In this document: in pieces, positions 1 through 9,209 of the stretch
How positions within the stretch are numbered: the stretch's first letter is position 1
Layout of the letters: each line of letters begins with the position of its first letter
Assembly (NCBI RefSeq): GCF_024171405.1
Contig: NZ_JALJZT010000002.1
Span: forward strand, 930,001-994,000
DNA length: 64,000 nt
Reading direction: 5' to 3'
Origin: Qipengyuania citrea
GTDB lineage: Bacteria > Pseudomonadota > Alphaproteobacteria > Sphingomonadales > Sphingomonadaceae
Notes under the pieces: generated by a model
Told to the model about the DNA's origin: nothing
The model's database searches: none
Seen by the model: the letters and a program-made list of their open reading frames with translations, nothing else
Position numbers and translations under genes: made by a program

Positions 1-756
1 CATCATGGCTGGCCGCTCAGTTCCGACGACTGGGACGCGCAGATGCTGTTCTTCCTGTCGCATGGTTTCCGCGTTGTCGCGCATGACCGCCGCGGGCATG
101 GCCGCTCGGCGCAGGTCGATCACGGTCACGACATGGATCATTATGCCGCGGATGCCGCAGCCGTGGCGGCCGCGCTCGACCTGCGCAATGCGGTGCATAT
201 CGGCCATTCGACCGGCGGCGGCGAAGTCGCGCGCTACGTCGCCCGCCATGGCGAGCCCGAGGGGCGCGTGGCCAAGGCGGTGCTCGTCGCCGCGGTCCCG
301 CCGCTGATGCTGAAAACCGACGACAATCCGGAAGGCACGCCGCGCGAAGTGTTCGACGGTTTCCGCGCCGCGCTGGCGGGCAATCGCGCGCAATTCTTCC
401 GCGACGTTCCCGCAGGCCCCTTCTACGGCTTCAACCGCGAGGATGCGGAGACGATGGAAGGCGTCATCCAGAACTGGTGGCGCCAGGGCATGATGGGCGG
501 CGCCAAGGCGCATTACGACGGGATCGAGGCGTTCTCCGAGACCGACCAGACCGGGGATCTGCAGGCGATCACCGTGCCCACGCTGGTGCTGCACGGCGAG
601 GACGACCAGATCGTGCCGATCGCCGCCTCGGCGCACAAGGCGGTTGGCTTGCTCGCAAACGGCACGCTCAAGACCTACCCGGGCCTGTCGCACGGCATGC
701 TGACGGTGAACGCCGAGCAGCTCAACGCGGACATGCTGGAATTCATCACCGGCTGA
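1..756 (+). CDS. Alpha/beta hydrolase, non-heme chloroperoxidase-like (5' end missing)
   Basis: The gene enters from the left edge; the frame is open from base 1 and 251 residues are visible. It has the alpha/beta-hydrolase order seen in cofactor-free haloperoxidases and esterases: an HHGWP oxyanion-type motif at the very start, HDRRGHGRS near residue 28, the nucleophile elbow GHSTGG (Ser about 70), the acid in HGEDDQIVP (Asp about 201-202) and the catalytic His in LSHGM (about 231). The family reaction is ester/perester hydrolysis, with peroxide-dependent halogenation as a side activity; the natural substrate is not evident. Only about 25 N-terminal residues should be missing. The product looks cytosolic as far as visible. 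Confidence 0.9.
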   Translation, partial: HHGWPLSSDDWDAQMLFFLSHGFRVVAHDRRGHGRSAQVDHGHDMDHYAADAAAVAAALDLRNAVHIGHSTGGGEVARYVARHGEPEGRVAKAVLVAAVPPLMLKTDDNPEGTPREVFDGFRAALAGNRAQFFRDVPAGPFYGFNREDAETMEGVIQNWWRQGMMGGAKAHYDGIEAFSETDQTGDLQAITVPTLVLHGEDDQIVPIAASAHKAVGLLANGTLKTYPGLSHGMLTVNAEQLNADMLEFITG

Positions 757-827
757 GGCGTGGCGCCCCCCGGTCCGCCAAGCGGCCGGGGGATGCGCGC
801 GCTATCCGGCGAGGCCGCGCAAGAGGA

Positions 828-2340
<1,513 letters not shown>

Positions 2341-2535
2341 ATGAAACTCGCCGACCGCCTGTCGAACCTGTTCCGCGTCTCGCGTCGCAAACAGGACCCC
2401 GCGCCCGCCAACGATGCCCTGCCGTGGGTCGGCAGCGATCCGGAAATCGACCGCCAGATCGCCGAATGGCATGCGCTGATCGAACAAGGTCAACCGAGCG
2501 CCGGAGCCACCGGCAGCGACCAGCCGCGCAAATAA
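2341..2535 (+). CDS. Small hypothetical protein (64 aa)
   Basis: A 64-residue product starting at an ATG preceded by AAGGAG at a spacing of about 9 bases, which is a strong ribosome binding site. The N-terminus is basic and amphipathic (KLADRLSNLFRVSRRK), followed by a Pro/Ala stretch and an acidic helix-like segment around DPEIDRQIAEWHALIEQ. There is no signal peptide or membrane segment. I do not recognise a family. The good ribosome binding site and codon use support a real gene; the long open frame upstream of this ATG lies over noncoding sequence and is not believed. Confidence 0.6.
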   Translation: MKLADRLSNLFRVSRRKQDPAPANDALPWVGSDPEIDRQIAEWHALIEQGQPSAGATGSDQPRK

Positions 2536-2566
2536 GCGTTTGGTATCGGCAGGCGCGCGTGCTAGT

Positions 2567-2592
2567 GCATAATTGCTGACGTCGAATTATGC
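2567..2592. repeat. Inverted repeat in the cspA upstream region
   Basis: GCATAATT (2567-2574) and AATTATGC (2585-2592) form a perfect 8-bp inverted repeat with a 10-base spacer, in the 205-base gap before cspA. It is AT-rich in a GC-rich context and could be an operator or a structure in the long cold-shock leader. No T-run follows, so it is not a typical terminator. Confidence 0.4.
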
Positions 2593-2740
2593 GACGGACT
2601 TCGGGTTTTGACGACCGCCGCTTGCTTTCAGTAGCCCCGGCGCAAACCAGACGACGACTTCCTTTCATTGGACGATTTTAAGCACGACCGCTCCACATGT
2701 TGTGGCGCGGCAACCTCTCGCGTTCTCGAAAGGAACCATC

Positions 2741-2953
2741 ATGAGCAAGACCGGAACCGTAAAATTCTTCAACACCGACAAGGGCTATGGCTTCATCCAG
2801 CCCGACGACGGTTCGGACGACAGCTTCGTCCACATCAGCGCAGTGCAGGCCGCCGGCATGCAGTCGCTCGATAAGGAACAGCGCCTCAATTACGAAGTCG
2901 AAACCGGCCGTAATGGCAAGGCAAGCGCCGTGAACCTCTCGGCTGCCGATTGA
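2741..2953 (+). CDS. cspA: Cold-shock protein, CspA family
   Basis: A 70-residue single cold-shock domain with both RNA-binding motifs: KGYGFI (residues 14-19, RNP1) and FVHIS (29-33, RNP2). These proteins bind single-stranded RNA/DNA and melt mRNA structure, typically during cold adaptation or stationary phase. The start at 2741 is set by AAAGGA 5-6 bases upstream and by the family's usual N-terminus; an upstream in-frame ATG at 2702 would add 13 non-conserved residues. About 200 bases of gene-free sequence precede it, consistent with the long structured leaders of cold-shock mRNAs. A strong hairpin follows the gene. Confidence 0.95.
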   Translation: MSKTGTVKFFNTDKGYGFIQPDDGSDDSFVHISAVQAAGMQSLDKEQRLNYEVETGRNGKASAVNLSAAD

Positions 2954-2965
2954 TCTCACGCGGCC

Positions 2966-2997
2966 GCGCGGCGTCGTCCCCACGGATGACGCCGCGC
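2966..2997 (+). terminator. Strong hairpin downstream of cspA
   Basis: A 14-bp stem (2966-2979 with 2984-2997, one G-T wobble) closes on a 4-base loop just after the cspA stop codon. No T-run follows, so it may act as a weak terminator or a 3' stabiliser of the cspA transcript. Confidence 0.5.
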
Positions 2998-3030
2998 AGC
3001 CCATCCCTTCTGCAGCAACGGAGATGATCG

Positions 3031-3285
3031 ATGGCGAATCCGACCTACGAATTCTATTCAACCCGTGCTGCCGAATCCGCAGCGGAGGCCAAGGCGGCGA
3101 CGCTGGATAATGTCCGCGATCGCGCCTTGCGGTCCGAAGCGACCTGGCAGGCGCTAGCCGATCAGGCCCGCGCCGTAGCGCGGCAGCGCAAGAAGATCGA
3201 AACCGCCAAGGCCGAAGCGCGCGAAGCCGAAGCCCGCGATCTCGCCGAGCGCGAAGTCGGCGTCCCTACGCCACCCTACTCGTAA
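3031..3285 (+). CDS. Hypothetical Ala/Glu/Arg-rich helical protein (84 aa)
   Basis: An 84-residue protein with a short YEFYSTRAAES head and a long, highly charged helical stretch (about residues 12-75) rich in Ala, Glu, Lys and Arg, probably a coiled coil. It has no signal peptide or membrane segment. GGAGATGATCG upstream supplies a Shine-Dalgarno-like GGAG about 8 bases before the ATG. Its last 20 bases overlap the 3' end of rnhB on the other strand. I do not recognise a family. Short coiled-coil proteins like this are common in Sphingomonadales. Confidence 0.65.
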   Translation: MANPTYEFYSTRAAESAAEAKAATLDNVRDRALRSEATWQALADQARAVARQRKKIETAKAEAREAEARDLAEREVGVPTPPYS

Positions 3286-3907
3286 ACAGATCCGCCTGCG
3301 CCACGGGCGCAAAACTGCGCCTGTGCAAGGGCGTGGGCCCATGCACGCGCAGTGCCTCGACATGTTCGGCGGTGCCATAGCCGGCATTGCGTTCCCACCC
3401 GTAATGCGGGTGCCGCGCGGCCGCAGCGCGCATCAGCGCATCGCGATGTTCCTTGGCGATGATCGAGGCGGCGCCGATACACCTCTCCTTGCCGTCACCG
3501 CCGACGATCGGCCGGGCCTGTGCCCAGCGCCACTCGGGATGACGCCCGTGCGGGGTCATGTTCCCGTCGATCAGCACCGCTTCGGGTTCGCACCCCAGCG
3601 CCGCGACCAGCCGCGACACCGCCACGGTCATCGCCAGCATGGTCGCGTTGAAGATATTGAGCCGGTCGATCTCCGCCGGCTCCACCACCGCCAGGCCCCA
3701 CGCACAGCGCGCCATGATCTGCGGCTCGAGCGCCGCGCGTTTCTTGGGTGAAAGCCGCTTGGAATCGTCGAGCCCGCCAGGGCATGGCTTGCATAGCACC
3801 ACCGCGGCTGCGACAACCGGACCGGCCAGGGGCCCGCGCCCCGCCTCGTCGACGCCGATCACCAATGGCGCGGCACCAAGCCCTCGTTCGGGAGTTGCAC
3901 TGAACAT
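3266..3907 (-). CDS. rnhB: Ribonuclease HII
   Basis: A 213-residue RNase HII, which cuts RNA in RNA-DNA hybrids and initiates removal of misincorporated ribonucleotides. The catalytic DEAG motif is at residues 20-23 (Asp20, Glu21), followed by the GRGPLAGPVV strand, LIDGN and the SIIAKEHRD segment. Length is typical of the family. The ATG at 3907 has GAGG 8 bases upstream; the open frame extends further but only into non-conserved sequence over the divergent gene. Its start codon shares bases with that of the sugar dehydrogenase on the other strand, so the two genes diverge from a common CATG. Confidence 0.94.
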   Translation of the reverse strand: MFSATPERGLGAAPLVIGVDEAGRGPLAGPVVAAAVVLCKPCPGGLDDSKRLSPKKRAALEPQIMARCAWGLAVVEPAEIDRLNIFNATMLAMTVAVSRLVAALGCEPEAVLIDGNMTPHGRHPEWRWAQARPIVGGDGKERCIGAASIIAKEHRDALMRAAAARHPHYGWERNAGYGTAEHVEALRVHGPTPLHRRSFAPVAQADLFTSRVA

Positions 3908-5078
3908 GAAAAAGACCTCAATCCTTGCCGCCACTTTATCGCCCCTCCTGCTCGCTTCAAGCTGCGGCTCCACCGGATCGGGGGATAGCCCGCCGACGCA
4001 GGCATCGCCTTCGGGCGAGACCGGCGGCACATGGGACGGCGGCTTCGTAACCACCGAACACGGGAGTTTCGCCGAACCATGGGCGGCGGCCTTCGTCCCG
4101 GGTACCGCGATGCTGTTCGTCACCGAAAAGGCGGGCACGGCGAAGATCGTCGATACGGCAAACGACCGGGTCATCCCCGTCACCGGCCTGCCCGAAGTCG
4201 ATTACGGCGGTCAGGGCGGGCTTGGCGATGTCGCCTTCCTGCCGTCGCAAAGCGCCTCCACCATCGGTCGCCGCGCGATCTATCTCAGCTGGGCGGAAGC
4301 CGGCGAAGGCGATACGCGCGGCGCGGCCGTGGGTCGCGGCGAACTGGTCTGCGCAGCATCGGACAGCTGCCGCATTGACGGCCTCGAGGTCATCTGGCGC
4401 CAGACCCCCAAGGTTTCCGGACGCGGTCATTATTCGCATCGCCTGGTGCTGAGCCCCGACGAGCAGCACCTGTTCGTCGCCAGCGGCGAACGCCAGAAAC
4501 AGACCCCCGCGCAGGACAAGCAGAGCCATCTGGGCAAGATCGTCCGGCTCACCCTCGATGGCAGCCCCGCAGGCGATGGGGCGATCGGCGGGGCGCTGCC
4601 CGATATCTGGTCGATGGGTCATCGCAACATCCTCGGCATCGATTTCGATGCGCAGGGGCAATTGTGGGAAGTCGAGCACGGCCCCAAGGGCGGTGACGAA
4701 CTCAATCTCGTCCGGCGCGGCCAGAACTACGGCTGGCCGGTGCGGTCGAACGGGGTGAACTACGACGGCTCGGACATTCCCGACCATTCGGCGGATGACG
4801 GCTTTGCCAAGCCCGCAGTAAGCTGGACGCCGGTCATCGCGCCCGGAAACATGATCTTCTACACCGGCGACCTGTTCGACGGGCTGGCGGGCGATCTGCT
4901 GATCGCGGGCCTCAAGACCGAAGCGATCGTGCGCGTCGCAACCGATGGCGACACGGCGCGCGAGACCGCCCGCTATGATATGGACAACCGTATCCGGCAG
5001 ATCGTCGAAGGACCCGATGGTGCGCTGTGGGTGCTCGAAGACGGCGACGGCGGACGGCTGCTGGAACTTCGCCCCTGA
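3906..5078 (+). CDS. PQQ-dependent aldose sugar dehydrogenase family protein
   Basis: A 390-residue exported protein of the soluble glucose/sorbosone dehydrogenase family, a six-bladed beta-propeller that uses PQQ to oxidise aldose sugars in the periplasm. The N-terminus is a signal peptide with a Cys at residue 20 (LLASSC), an imperfect lipobox. Family landmarks are GGQGGLGDVAF, GHYSHRLVLSPD with the catalytic His, the SMGHRNILGIDF segment, EHGPKGGDELN and GQNYGWP near the C-terminus. The ATG at 3906 is the signal-peptide start; the longer open frame upstream lies antisense to rnhB. PQQ synthesis genes are not in the window. Confidence 0.9.
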   Translation: MKKTSILAATLSPLLLASSCGSTGSGDSPPTQASPSGETGGTWDGGFVTTEHGSFAEPWAAAFVPGTAMLFVTEKAGTAKIVDTANDRVIPVTGLPEVDYGGQGGLGDVAFLPSQSASTIGRRAIYLSWAEAGEGDTRGAAVGRGELVCAASDSCRIDGLEVIWRQTPKVSGRGHYSHRLVLSPDEQHLFVASGERQKQTPAQDKQSHLGKIVRLTLDGSPAGDGAIGGALPDIWSMGHRNILGIDFDAQGQLWEVEHGPKGGDELNLVRRGQNYGWPVRSNGVNYDGSDIPDHSADDGFAKPAVSWTPVIAPGNMIFYTGDLFDGLAGDLLIAGLKTEAIVRVATDGDTARETARYDMDNRIRQIVEGPDGALWVLEDGDGGRLLELRP

Positions 5079-5130
5079 TAAGGCGAAATTGATCGACACC
5101 GGCCATGGGCAGCCCTAATCGGCGCGGCCC

Positions 5131-5652
5131 ATGGCTAGCCTCGTCCCCCTTTCCGCAATCGATCCGGCGCTGGTCGAGCAATTGCTCGACGCGGCGTTCG
5201 GCGAGGAGCGGCATGCACGCACCGCCTATCGCATCCGCGCGGGGATGGACTGGCTCGAAGGCGCGAGTTTCGCTGCGCTCGACGACGAGGATTACCTCGC
5301 CGGGACGATCCAGCTGTGGCCGGTGGCGCTGACTGACCCCAAGGGCCGCGCACACCCGATGATCATGGTCGGCCCCGTCGCGGTCATGCCCGGGCGACAG
5401 GGCGAAGGCTTCGGCAAGGCGCTGATGGCCGCCAGCCTCGGCGCCATCGACGCAGGCTTCGAAGAGGGCGCAGCCCCGCTGCCGCAAGTGATGATCGGCG
5501 ATCCCGACTATTACGACCGCTGGGGCTTCTTGGCCGATCATACGGGCGGCTGGCACTGCCCCGGCCCCTACGACCGGGACCGGCTGCTGGCGCGCACGGG
5601 CAATCCGGCGGTGCTGCCTGCCGAGGGCATGCTGGGGCCGTGGAATTCCTGA
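5131..5652 (+). CDS. GNAT family N-acetyltransferase (YhbS-like)
   Basis: A 173-residue GNAT acetyltransferase. The acetyl-CoA binding stretch is near residues 78-105 (VGPVAVMPGRQGEGFGKALM, with the Q/RxxGxG/A-type loop RQGEGFG). The later IGDPDYYDRWGF motif is typical of the YhbS branch. The acetyl acceptor is unknown. It stands alone between the sugar dehydrogenase and a repeat-bearing gap, and no clear ribosome binding site precedes the ATG. The product is cytosolic. Confidence 0.88.
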   Translation: MASLVPLSAIDPALVEQLLDAAFGEERHARTAYRIRAGMDWLEGASFAALDDEDYLAGTIQLWPVALTDPKGRAHPMIMVGPVAVMPGRQGEGFGKALMAASLGAIDAGFEEGAAPLPQVMIGDPDYYDRWGFLADHTGGWHCPGPYDRDRLLARTGNPAVLPAEGMLGPWNS

Positions 5653-5734
5653 TGCGTGCGTGAAGCGCAGCCGCGCTTCCCTTGGCTGCGCAGCGACTGA
5701 CGCAGTCAGCCGCGAACAGACGCCATCTTTGCGC

Positions 5735-5824
5735 CGTCATCCCTGCGCAGGCAGGGATCCAGATAACCTCGCCTGATGAGCTGACGTGAAGGCATCCGGG
5801 CCCCCGTCTGCGCAGAGGCGACGG
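5735..5824. repeat. Intergenic inverted repeat, copy 1 (CGTCAT...GACG family)
   Basis: About 90 bases bounded by CGTCATCCCTGCGCAGGCAG and a complementary CTGCGCAGAGGCGACG end. It is related to copies at 33381, 35703, 35900 and 53860, which share the GCGCAGGC core, a CCAGATA block and a terminal CCCGCCTGCGCGGGGA hairpin. All lie between genes. It resembles the palindromic REP-type elements common in Erythrobacteraceae genomes. This copy is the most diverged at its right end. Confidence 0.7.
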
Positions 5825-5864
5825 GGTATTGAGTGAGCGGGAGTGTTCTGCCATCGCTCGCGTC

Positions 5865-6413
5865 GTGCCCTATACTCCGCCCCCCGAACTTGCCGGAATG
5901 TCGCTGGCCCAGATCGCGGAAGCGGTTGCCGCGCGCAAGCTGCCCCCGGTCGAGCAATGGTCGCCCGACAATACCGACGACAGCCATATGCGCATCGCCG
6001 CCGATGGCACCTGGTATCACGAGGGCTCGCCGATCAGGCGGGGGGGCATGGTCCGCGCCTTTGCCGGCCTGCTCAATCGCGAGGACGATGGCAGCTACTG
6101 GCTCGTCGTGCCCTATCAGAAGCTGTCGATCGCGGTGGACGATGCCTGTTTCATCGCGACCGACGTGTCCGAGACCGAAGGCGACCTCGCCTTCCGGCTC
6201 AATACCGACGAACTGGTGGTGGCGGGTCCGGGCCATGCGATCCGCGCGGCGGGCGATCCCGATAGTCCCGCGCTCTATCTGCACGTGAGGCGCGGCTGCG
6301 AAGCGCGGCTCAACCGTTCGACCTATGAACAGCTCGCGCGCATTGCGCTGGCGCGGGGCGACGACTGGACCGTGGCCAGCGGCGGCGAAACCTACTCGCT
6401 CCTGCCCGCATGA
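5865..6413 (+). CDS. DUF1285 family protein
   Basis: A 182-residue protein of the DUF1285 family, identified by KLPPVEQWSPD and the DGTWYHEGSPIRRGGMVRAFAGLL core near residues 40-75. Structures in this family form a small beta domain; the function is unknown. I chose the GTG at 5865 because family members begin near PYTPPPELAGM; a TTG at 5829 would add 12 residues and cannot be ruled out. The stop overlaps the next gene's ATG (ATGA at 6410), so it is translationally coupled to the Nudix and CCA-transferase genes. Confidence 0.85.
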   Translation: MPYTPPPELAGMSLAQIAEAVAARKLPPVEQWSPDNTDDSHMRIAADGTWYHEGSPIRRGGMVRAFAGLLNREDDGSYWLVVPYQKLSIAVDDACFIATDVSETEGDLAFRLNTDELVVAGPGHAIRAAGDPDSPALYLHVRRGCEARLNRSTYEQLARIALARGDDWTVASGGETYSLLPA

Positions 6414-7015
6414 GCGCGATCTTCGATCGGCTGACCACGCTGTTCCAGCAGGGGCATACGCGCGAATTCGACGATTTGCTGTCCGACAGCCGTTTTGCCG
6501 ATGCCAGCCGCACCGCCGACGCGGCGGTGCTGATCGCGGTGACCGAGCAGCCCAATCCGACCGTTCTCCTGACCCAGCGCCCACGCACCATGCGCGACCA
6601 TCCCGGCCAGGTCGCCTTTCCCGGGGGCAAGCTCGACCATGGCGAGGACGCAGTGCAGGCGGCGCTGCGCGAAGCATGGGAAGAACTGTCGATCGAGCCT
6701 GAGCACGTCCGCCTGATCGGGACCACCGACCGCTACCAGACCGGGACCGGTTTCGACATCACCCCGGTGCTCGCCACGGTGCCGCATGACCTGCCCATCC
6801 GCCCCGATCCGCGCGAGGTCGAAAGCTGGTTCGAATGCCCGCTCGACAAGCTGATGGATGCATCGCAATGGAGCCGCAATTCGGTGTTCTGGAAAGGCGC
6901 GATGCGCGAATATCTCGAAATGAACCATGACGGCTACCGGATCTGGGGCGTTACCGCGGCGATCTGCTGGAACCTGTCGCGCCGGGTCGAATGGCTGCGG
7001 GCGCAGGATGACTGA
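6410..7015 (+). CDS. Nudix hydrolase, CoA pyrophosphatase-like
   Basis: A 201-residue Nudix hydrolase resembling NudL/CoA pyrophosphatase. The UPF0035-type motif LLTQRPRTMRDHPGQVAFPGG precedes the Nudix box (about residues 71-93, GKLDHGE...REAWEELSI). The box keeps the metal-binding REXXEE, with Ser where Gly is usual at its end. This class splits CoA and related dinucleotides into 4'-phosphopantetheine and 3',5'-ADP. It overlaps the upstream gene by 4 bases and the downstream CCA-transferase gene by 8, so the three form a tight operon. Cytosolic. Confidence 0.92.
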   Translation: MSAIFDRLTTLFQQGHTREFDDLLSDSRFADASRTADAAVLIAVTEQPNPTVLLTQRPRTMRDHPGQVAFPGGKLDHGEDAVQAALREAWEELSIEPEHVRLIGTTDRYQTGTGFDITPVLATVPHDLPIRPDPREVESWFECPLDKLMDASQWSRNSVFWKGAMREYLEMNHDGYRIWGVTAAICWNLSRRVEWLRAQDD

Positions 7016-8186
7016 GCACCTTCCGCAGGCCGAATGGACGCAGCGTGCCAGCCTCGCGAAGCTGGTCGAGGCGCTGGGCGCGGAGGATCTGCGCTGGGTC
7101 GGCGGCTGCGTTCGCGACACGCTGCTGGGCTATCCCGCCAACGATATCGATGCCGCCACGCGCCACCTGCCCGCAACCGTGATCGATCGCTGTCGGTCTG
7201 CGGGTATCCGCACCGTGCCCACCGGGATCGACCACGGCACGGTGACCGCCATCCTCGAGGATGGCCCGGTCGAGATCACCACCCTGCGCCGCGATGTGGC
7301 GACCGATGGCCGGCGCGCGACGATCGCCTTCTCCGAAGATTGGCGCGACGATGCAGCGCGGCGCGATTTCACCATCAACGCGCTCTATGCCCACCCCGAA
7401 ACGCTGGCGATCGACGACTATTTCGGCGGGCTGGACGATCTGGCCGCGCATCGCGTGCGCTTCATCGGCGATGCCGCAACCCGGATCCGCGAAGACCATC
7501 TGCGCATCCTGCGCTATTTCCGCTTCGCCACGCGCTTCGGCGACGATTGGGATGCGGAAGCGAGCCGCGCCTGCAGCGAGCTGGCGCCCACGCTCAAGGG
7601 CCTCAGCCGCGAACGCGTGGGCTGGGAGTTGCAGAACCTGCTCGCGCTGCCCGATCCCGCGGCCACGGTGGACCGGATGCGCGAATTGGGCGTGCTGCAG
7701 GAAGTGCTCCCCGAAAGCGGCCGGCGCGAGGTCGCGCAGCTCGCCCGGCTTGTCGATGCCGAACGCAGCGCCGCAATCGCCCCCGCAGCCATGCGCCGGA
7801 TGGCCGCGCTGCTGCCCCCCATCGTTCCGGTCGCGGAGACAGTGGCTGCACGCCTGCGCCTTTCGCGCAGCCAGCGCAGCCGGCTGACCTGTATCGCCCG
7901 GCGCGAGCCGCAGGACGCAGCGCATCCGCAGGGGCTTGCCTATATGGTCGGGCGCGAATGCGCGGTGGACCGCCTGCTGATCGGCGGGGCCGATCCGGCC
8001 CCGATCATCGACTGGGAGGCCCCCGCCTTCCCGCTCAAGGGCGGCGAGATCGTCGCCCGCGGCGTCGCCAGGGGGCCCGAGGTCGCGCGGATGTTGCAGT
8101 GCATCGAAAAGCGCTGGGTGGCGGAGCGTTTCCCCTCCCGCGAACGGGTCGAGCAACTGCTCGACGAAGAGCTGGCCGCGCGCTGA
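7008..8186 (+). CDS. cca: CCA tRNA nucleotidyltransferase / poly(A) polymerase family
   Basis: A 392-residue class II nucleotidyltransferase. GGCVRD (about residues 28-33) and the metal-binding DIDAAT (44-49) form the active site, and RRDFTINALY is the nucleotide-selection region; the RNA-binding head with LRILRYFRFATRF follows. It adds or repairs the 3' CCA of tRNAs; a poly(A) polymerase role cannot be excluded by eye, but alphaproteobacterial proteins of this size are normally CCA-adding enzymes. The start at 7008 overlaps the Nudix stop (ATGACTGA); an earlier in-frame ATG adds residues read out of phase with that gene and is rejected. The visible tRNAs already encode CCA, suggesting a repair role. 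Confidence 0.92.
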   Translation: MTEHLPQAEWTQRASLAKLVEALGAEDLRWVGGCVRDTLLGYPANDIDAATRHLPATVIDRCRSAGIRTVPTGIDHGTVTAILEDGPVEITTLRRDVATDGRRATIAFSEDWRDDAARRDFTINALYAHPETLAIDDYFGGLDDLAAHRVRFIGDAATRIREDHLRILRYFRFATRFGDDWDAEASRACSELAPTLKGLSRERVGWELQNLLALPDPAATVDRMRELGVLQEVLPESGRREVAQLARLVDAERSAAIAPAAMRRMAALLPPIVPVAETVAARLRLSRSQRSRLTCIARREPQDAAHPQGLAYMVGRECAVDRLLIGGADPAPIIDWEAPAFPLKGGEIVARGVARGPEVARMLQCIEKRWVAERFPSRERVEQLLDEELAAR

Positions 8187-8413
8187 ACCCCGCCTTCGCA
8201 CGGCTTCAGCGTGGCTTAAGGTGCAATGCACCATAAATGCCCCGCGGTTGCGAAATGATGCAATCCGTGAAATAGAGAAGCCGTTCTCCCCTGGGGGACT
8301 GCGGGGGGCGCAGATCACCATTCTCGTCCGCTCTTTCCAGTTTAGTCGGCTCGATCGCGCGTTTCGCGTGTGGGAGAGCCGCGAGTTCCGAATAACAAGC
8401 CTTGGAGTTGCAT

Positions 8414-8974
8414 ATGAAAATCGCGAAACTGGCGCTCGCCGCCGTTGCCCTCACCACCACCGCCGCTGTCGCCCCGGGCGTCGCTACCGCGCAGGAAGCT
8501 GCCGCCGGTGTGACCGCCGGCGCCACCGTTTATGGCAATGACGGCGTCGAAATCGGCACGGTCGAAAGCGTCGAAGGCGAAACCGCGGTCCTCGTGGTCG
8601 ACGGCATGAAGGCCCCGGTCCCGGCGGCTGCTTTCGGCACCGGTGAACAGGGCGCCACGCTCAACGCCACCAAGGCGCAGATCGTCGGCATGCTGGAGGC
8701 CGCGCATCAGGAAGCCATGGCCAAGCGCGACGCCGCGCTGGTTGTCGGCGCCGAAGCCGTGACCGCCAAGAATGCGCCGCTCGGCACCGTGCTCGAGATC
8801 GAAGGCGACAATGTCATCATCGCCCGCGGCGGTGACGAAACCAACAAGATCACGCTGCTGCGCGAACATTTCGCCGCTGCGCCCGACGGCGCGCTGATGG
8901 CGTTGATGACCAATGCCCAGATCGATGCCGCGATGGCTGCATCGGCCCCGGCTGCCGAAAGCGCTGGCGAATAA
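8414..8974 (+). CDS. Secreted hypothetical protein with PRC-barrel-like repeats
   Basis: A 186-residue protein with a clear signal peptide ending near ATAQ-EAAA (residue 27). The mature part is acidic and has two similar beta-rich segments, YGNDGVEIGTVESVEGETAVL and APLGTVLEIEGDNVIIARGG, which resemble PRC-barrel strands. The C-terminus is Ala-rich (MAASAPAAESAGE). The start is fixed by GGAG 6 bases before the ATG. The preceding 227-base gap contains a GGTGCAATGCACC palindrome (8220-8232). A strong terminator follows at 9004. No firm function; periplasmic. Confidence 0.75.
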   Translation: MKIAKLALAAVALTTTAAVAPGVATAQEAAAGVTAGATVYGNDGVEIGTVESVEGETAVLVVDGMKAPVPAAAFGTGEQGATLNATKAQIVGMLEAAHQEAMAKRDAALVVGAEAVTAKNAPLGTVLEIEGDNVIIARGGDETNKITLLREHFAAAPDGALMALMTNAQIDAAMAASAPAAESAGE

Positions 8975-9003
8975 TACGACAGCCCTTCAAGGGTCGCATG
9001 AAG

Positions 9004-9036
9004 GCCGGGGACGAGCGATCGTCTCCGGCTTTTTTG
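9004..9036 (+). terminator. Rho-independent terminator
   Basis: An 11-bp stem (9004-9014 with 9019-9029, one G-T pair) with a GCGA loop is followed directly by seven Ts. It ends the transcript of the secreted protein at 8414-8974. Confidence 0.9.
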
Positions 9037-9087
9037 TTGGGTGCGTCTCTTCTGCGTGCGCTAGCGGCATCCGCCGCCAGCTTGCGG

Positions 9088-9170
9088 CTGTTCCGTCCCA
9101 CGCCCCCCCTCCCGGCCACCCATAGAATACCGTGCCGTGGGTGGCCGGGAGGGGGCGTGGGACGGAACAG
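9088..9170. repeat. Large inverted repeat between convergent genes
   Basis: Arms 9088-9122 and 9138-9170 are complementary over 33 bp, with only two extra Cs in the C-run of the left arm and a 15-base spacer. The arms carry long C/G runs. It lies beyond the terminator of the upstream gene and before the 3' end of parC. There is no T-run and no open frame that would explain it. It could be a bidirectional transcription block, a replication or supercoiling site, or a small mobile palindrome. Confidence 0.85.
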
Positions 9171-9173
9171 CAA

Positions 9174-9195
9174 GGTCAGGACGGATGTCCTGACC
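9174..9195 (-). terminator. Hairpin just downstream of parC
   Basis: GGTCAGGAC and GTCCTGACC form a perfect 9-bp stem with a GGAT loop, 15 bases past the parC stop. On the minus strand only a weak TT follows, so it may be a weak terminator acting with the larger inverted repeat beside it. Confidence 0.5.
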
Positions 9196-9209
9196 GCACC
9201 CGACAAACC

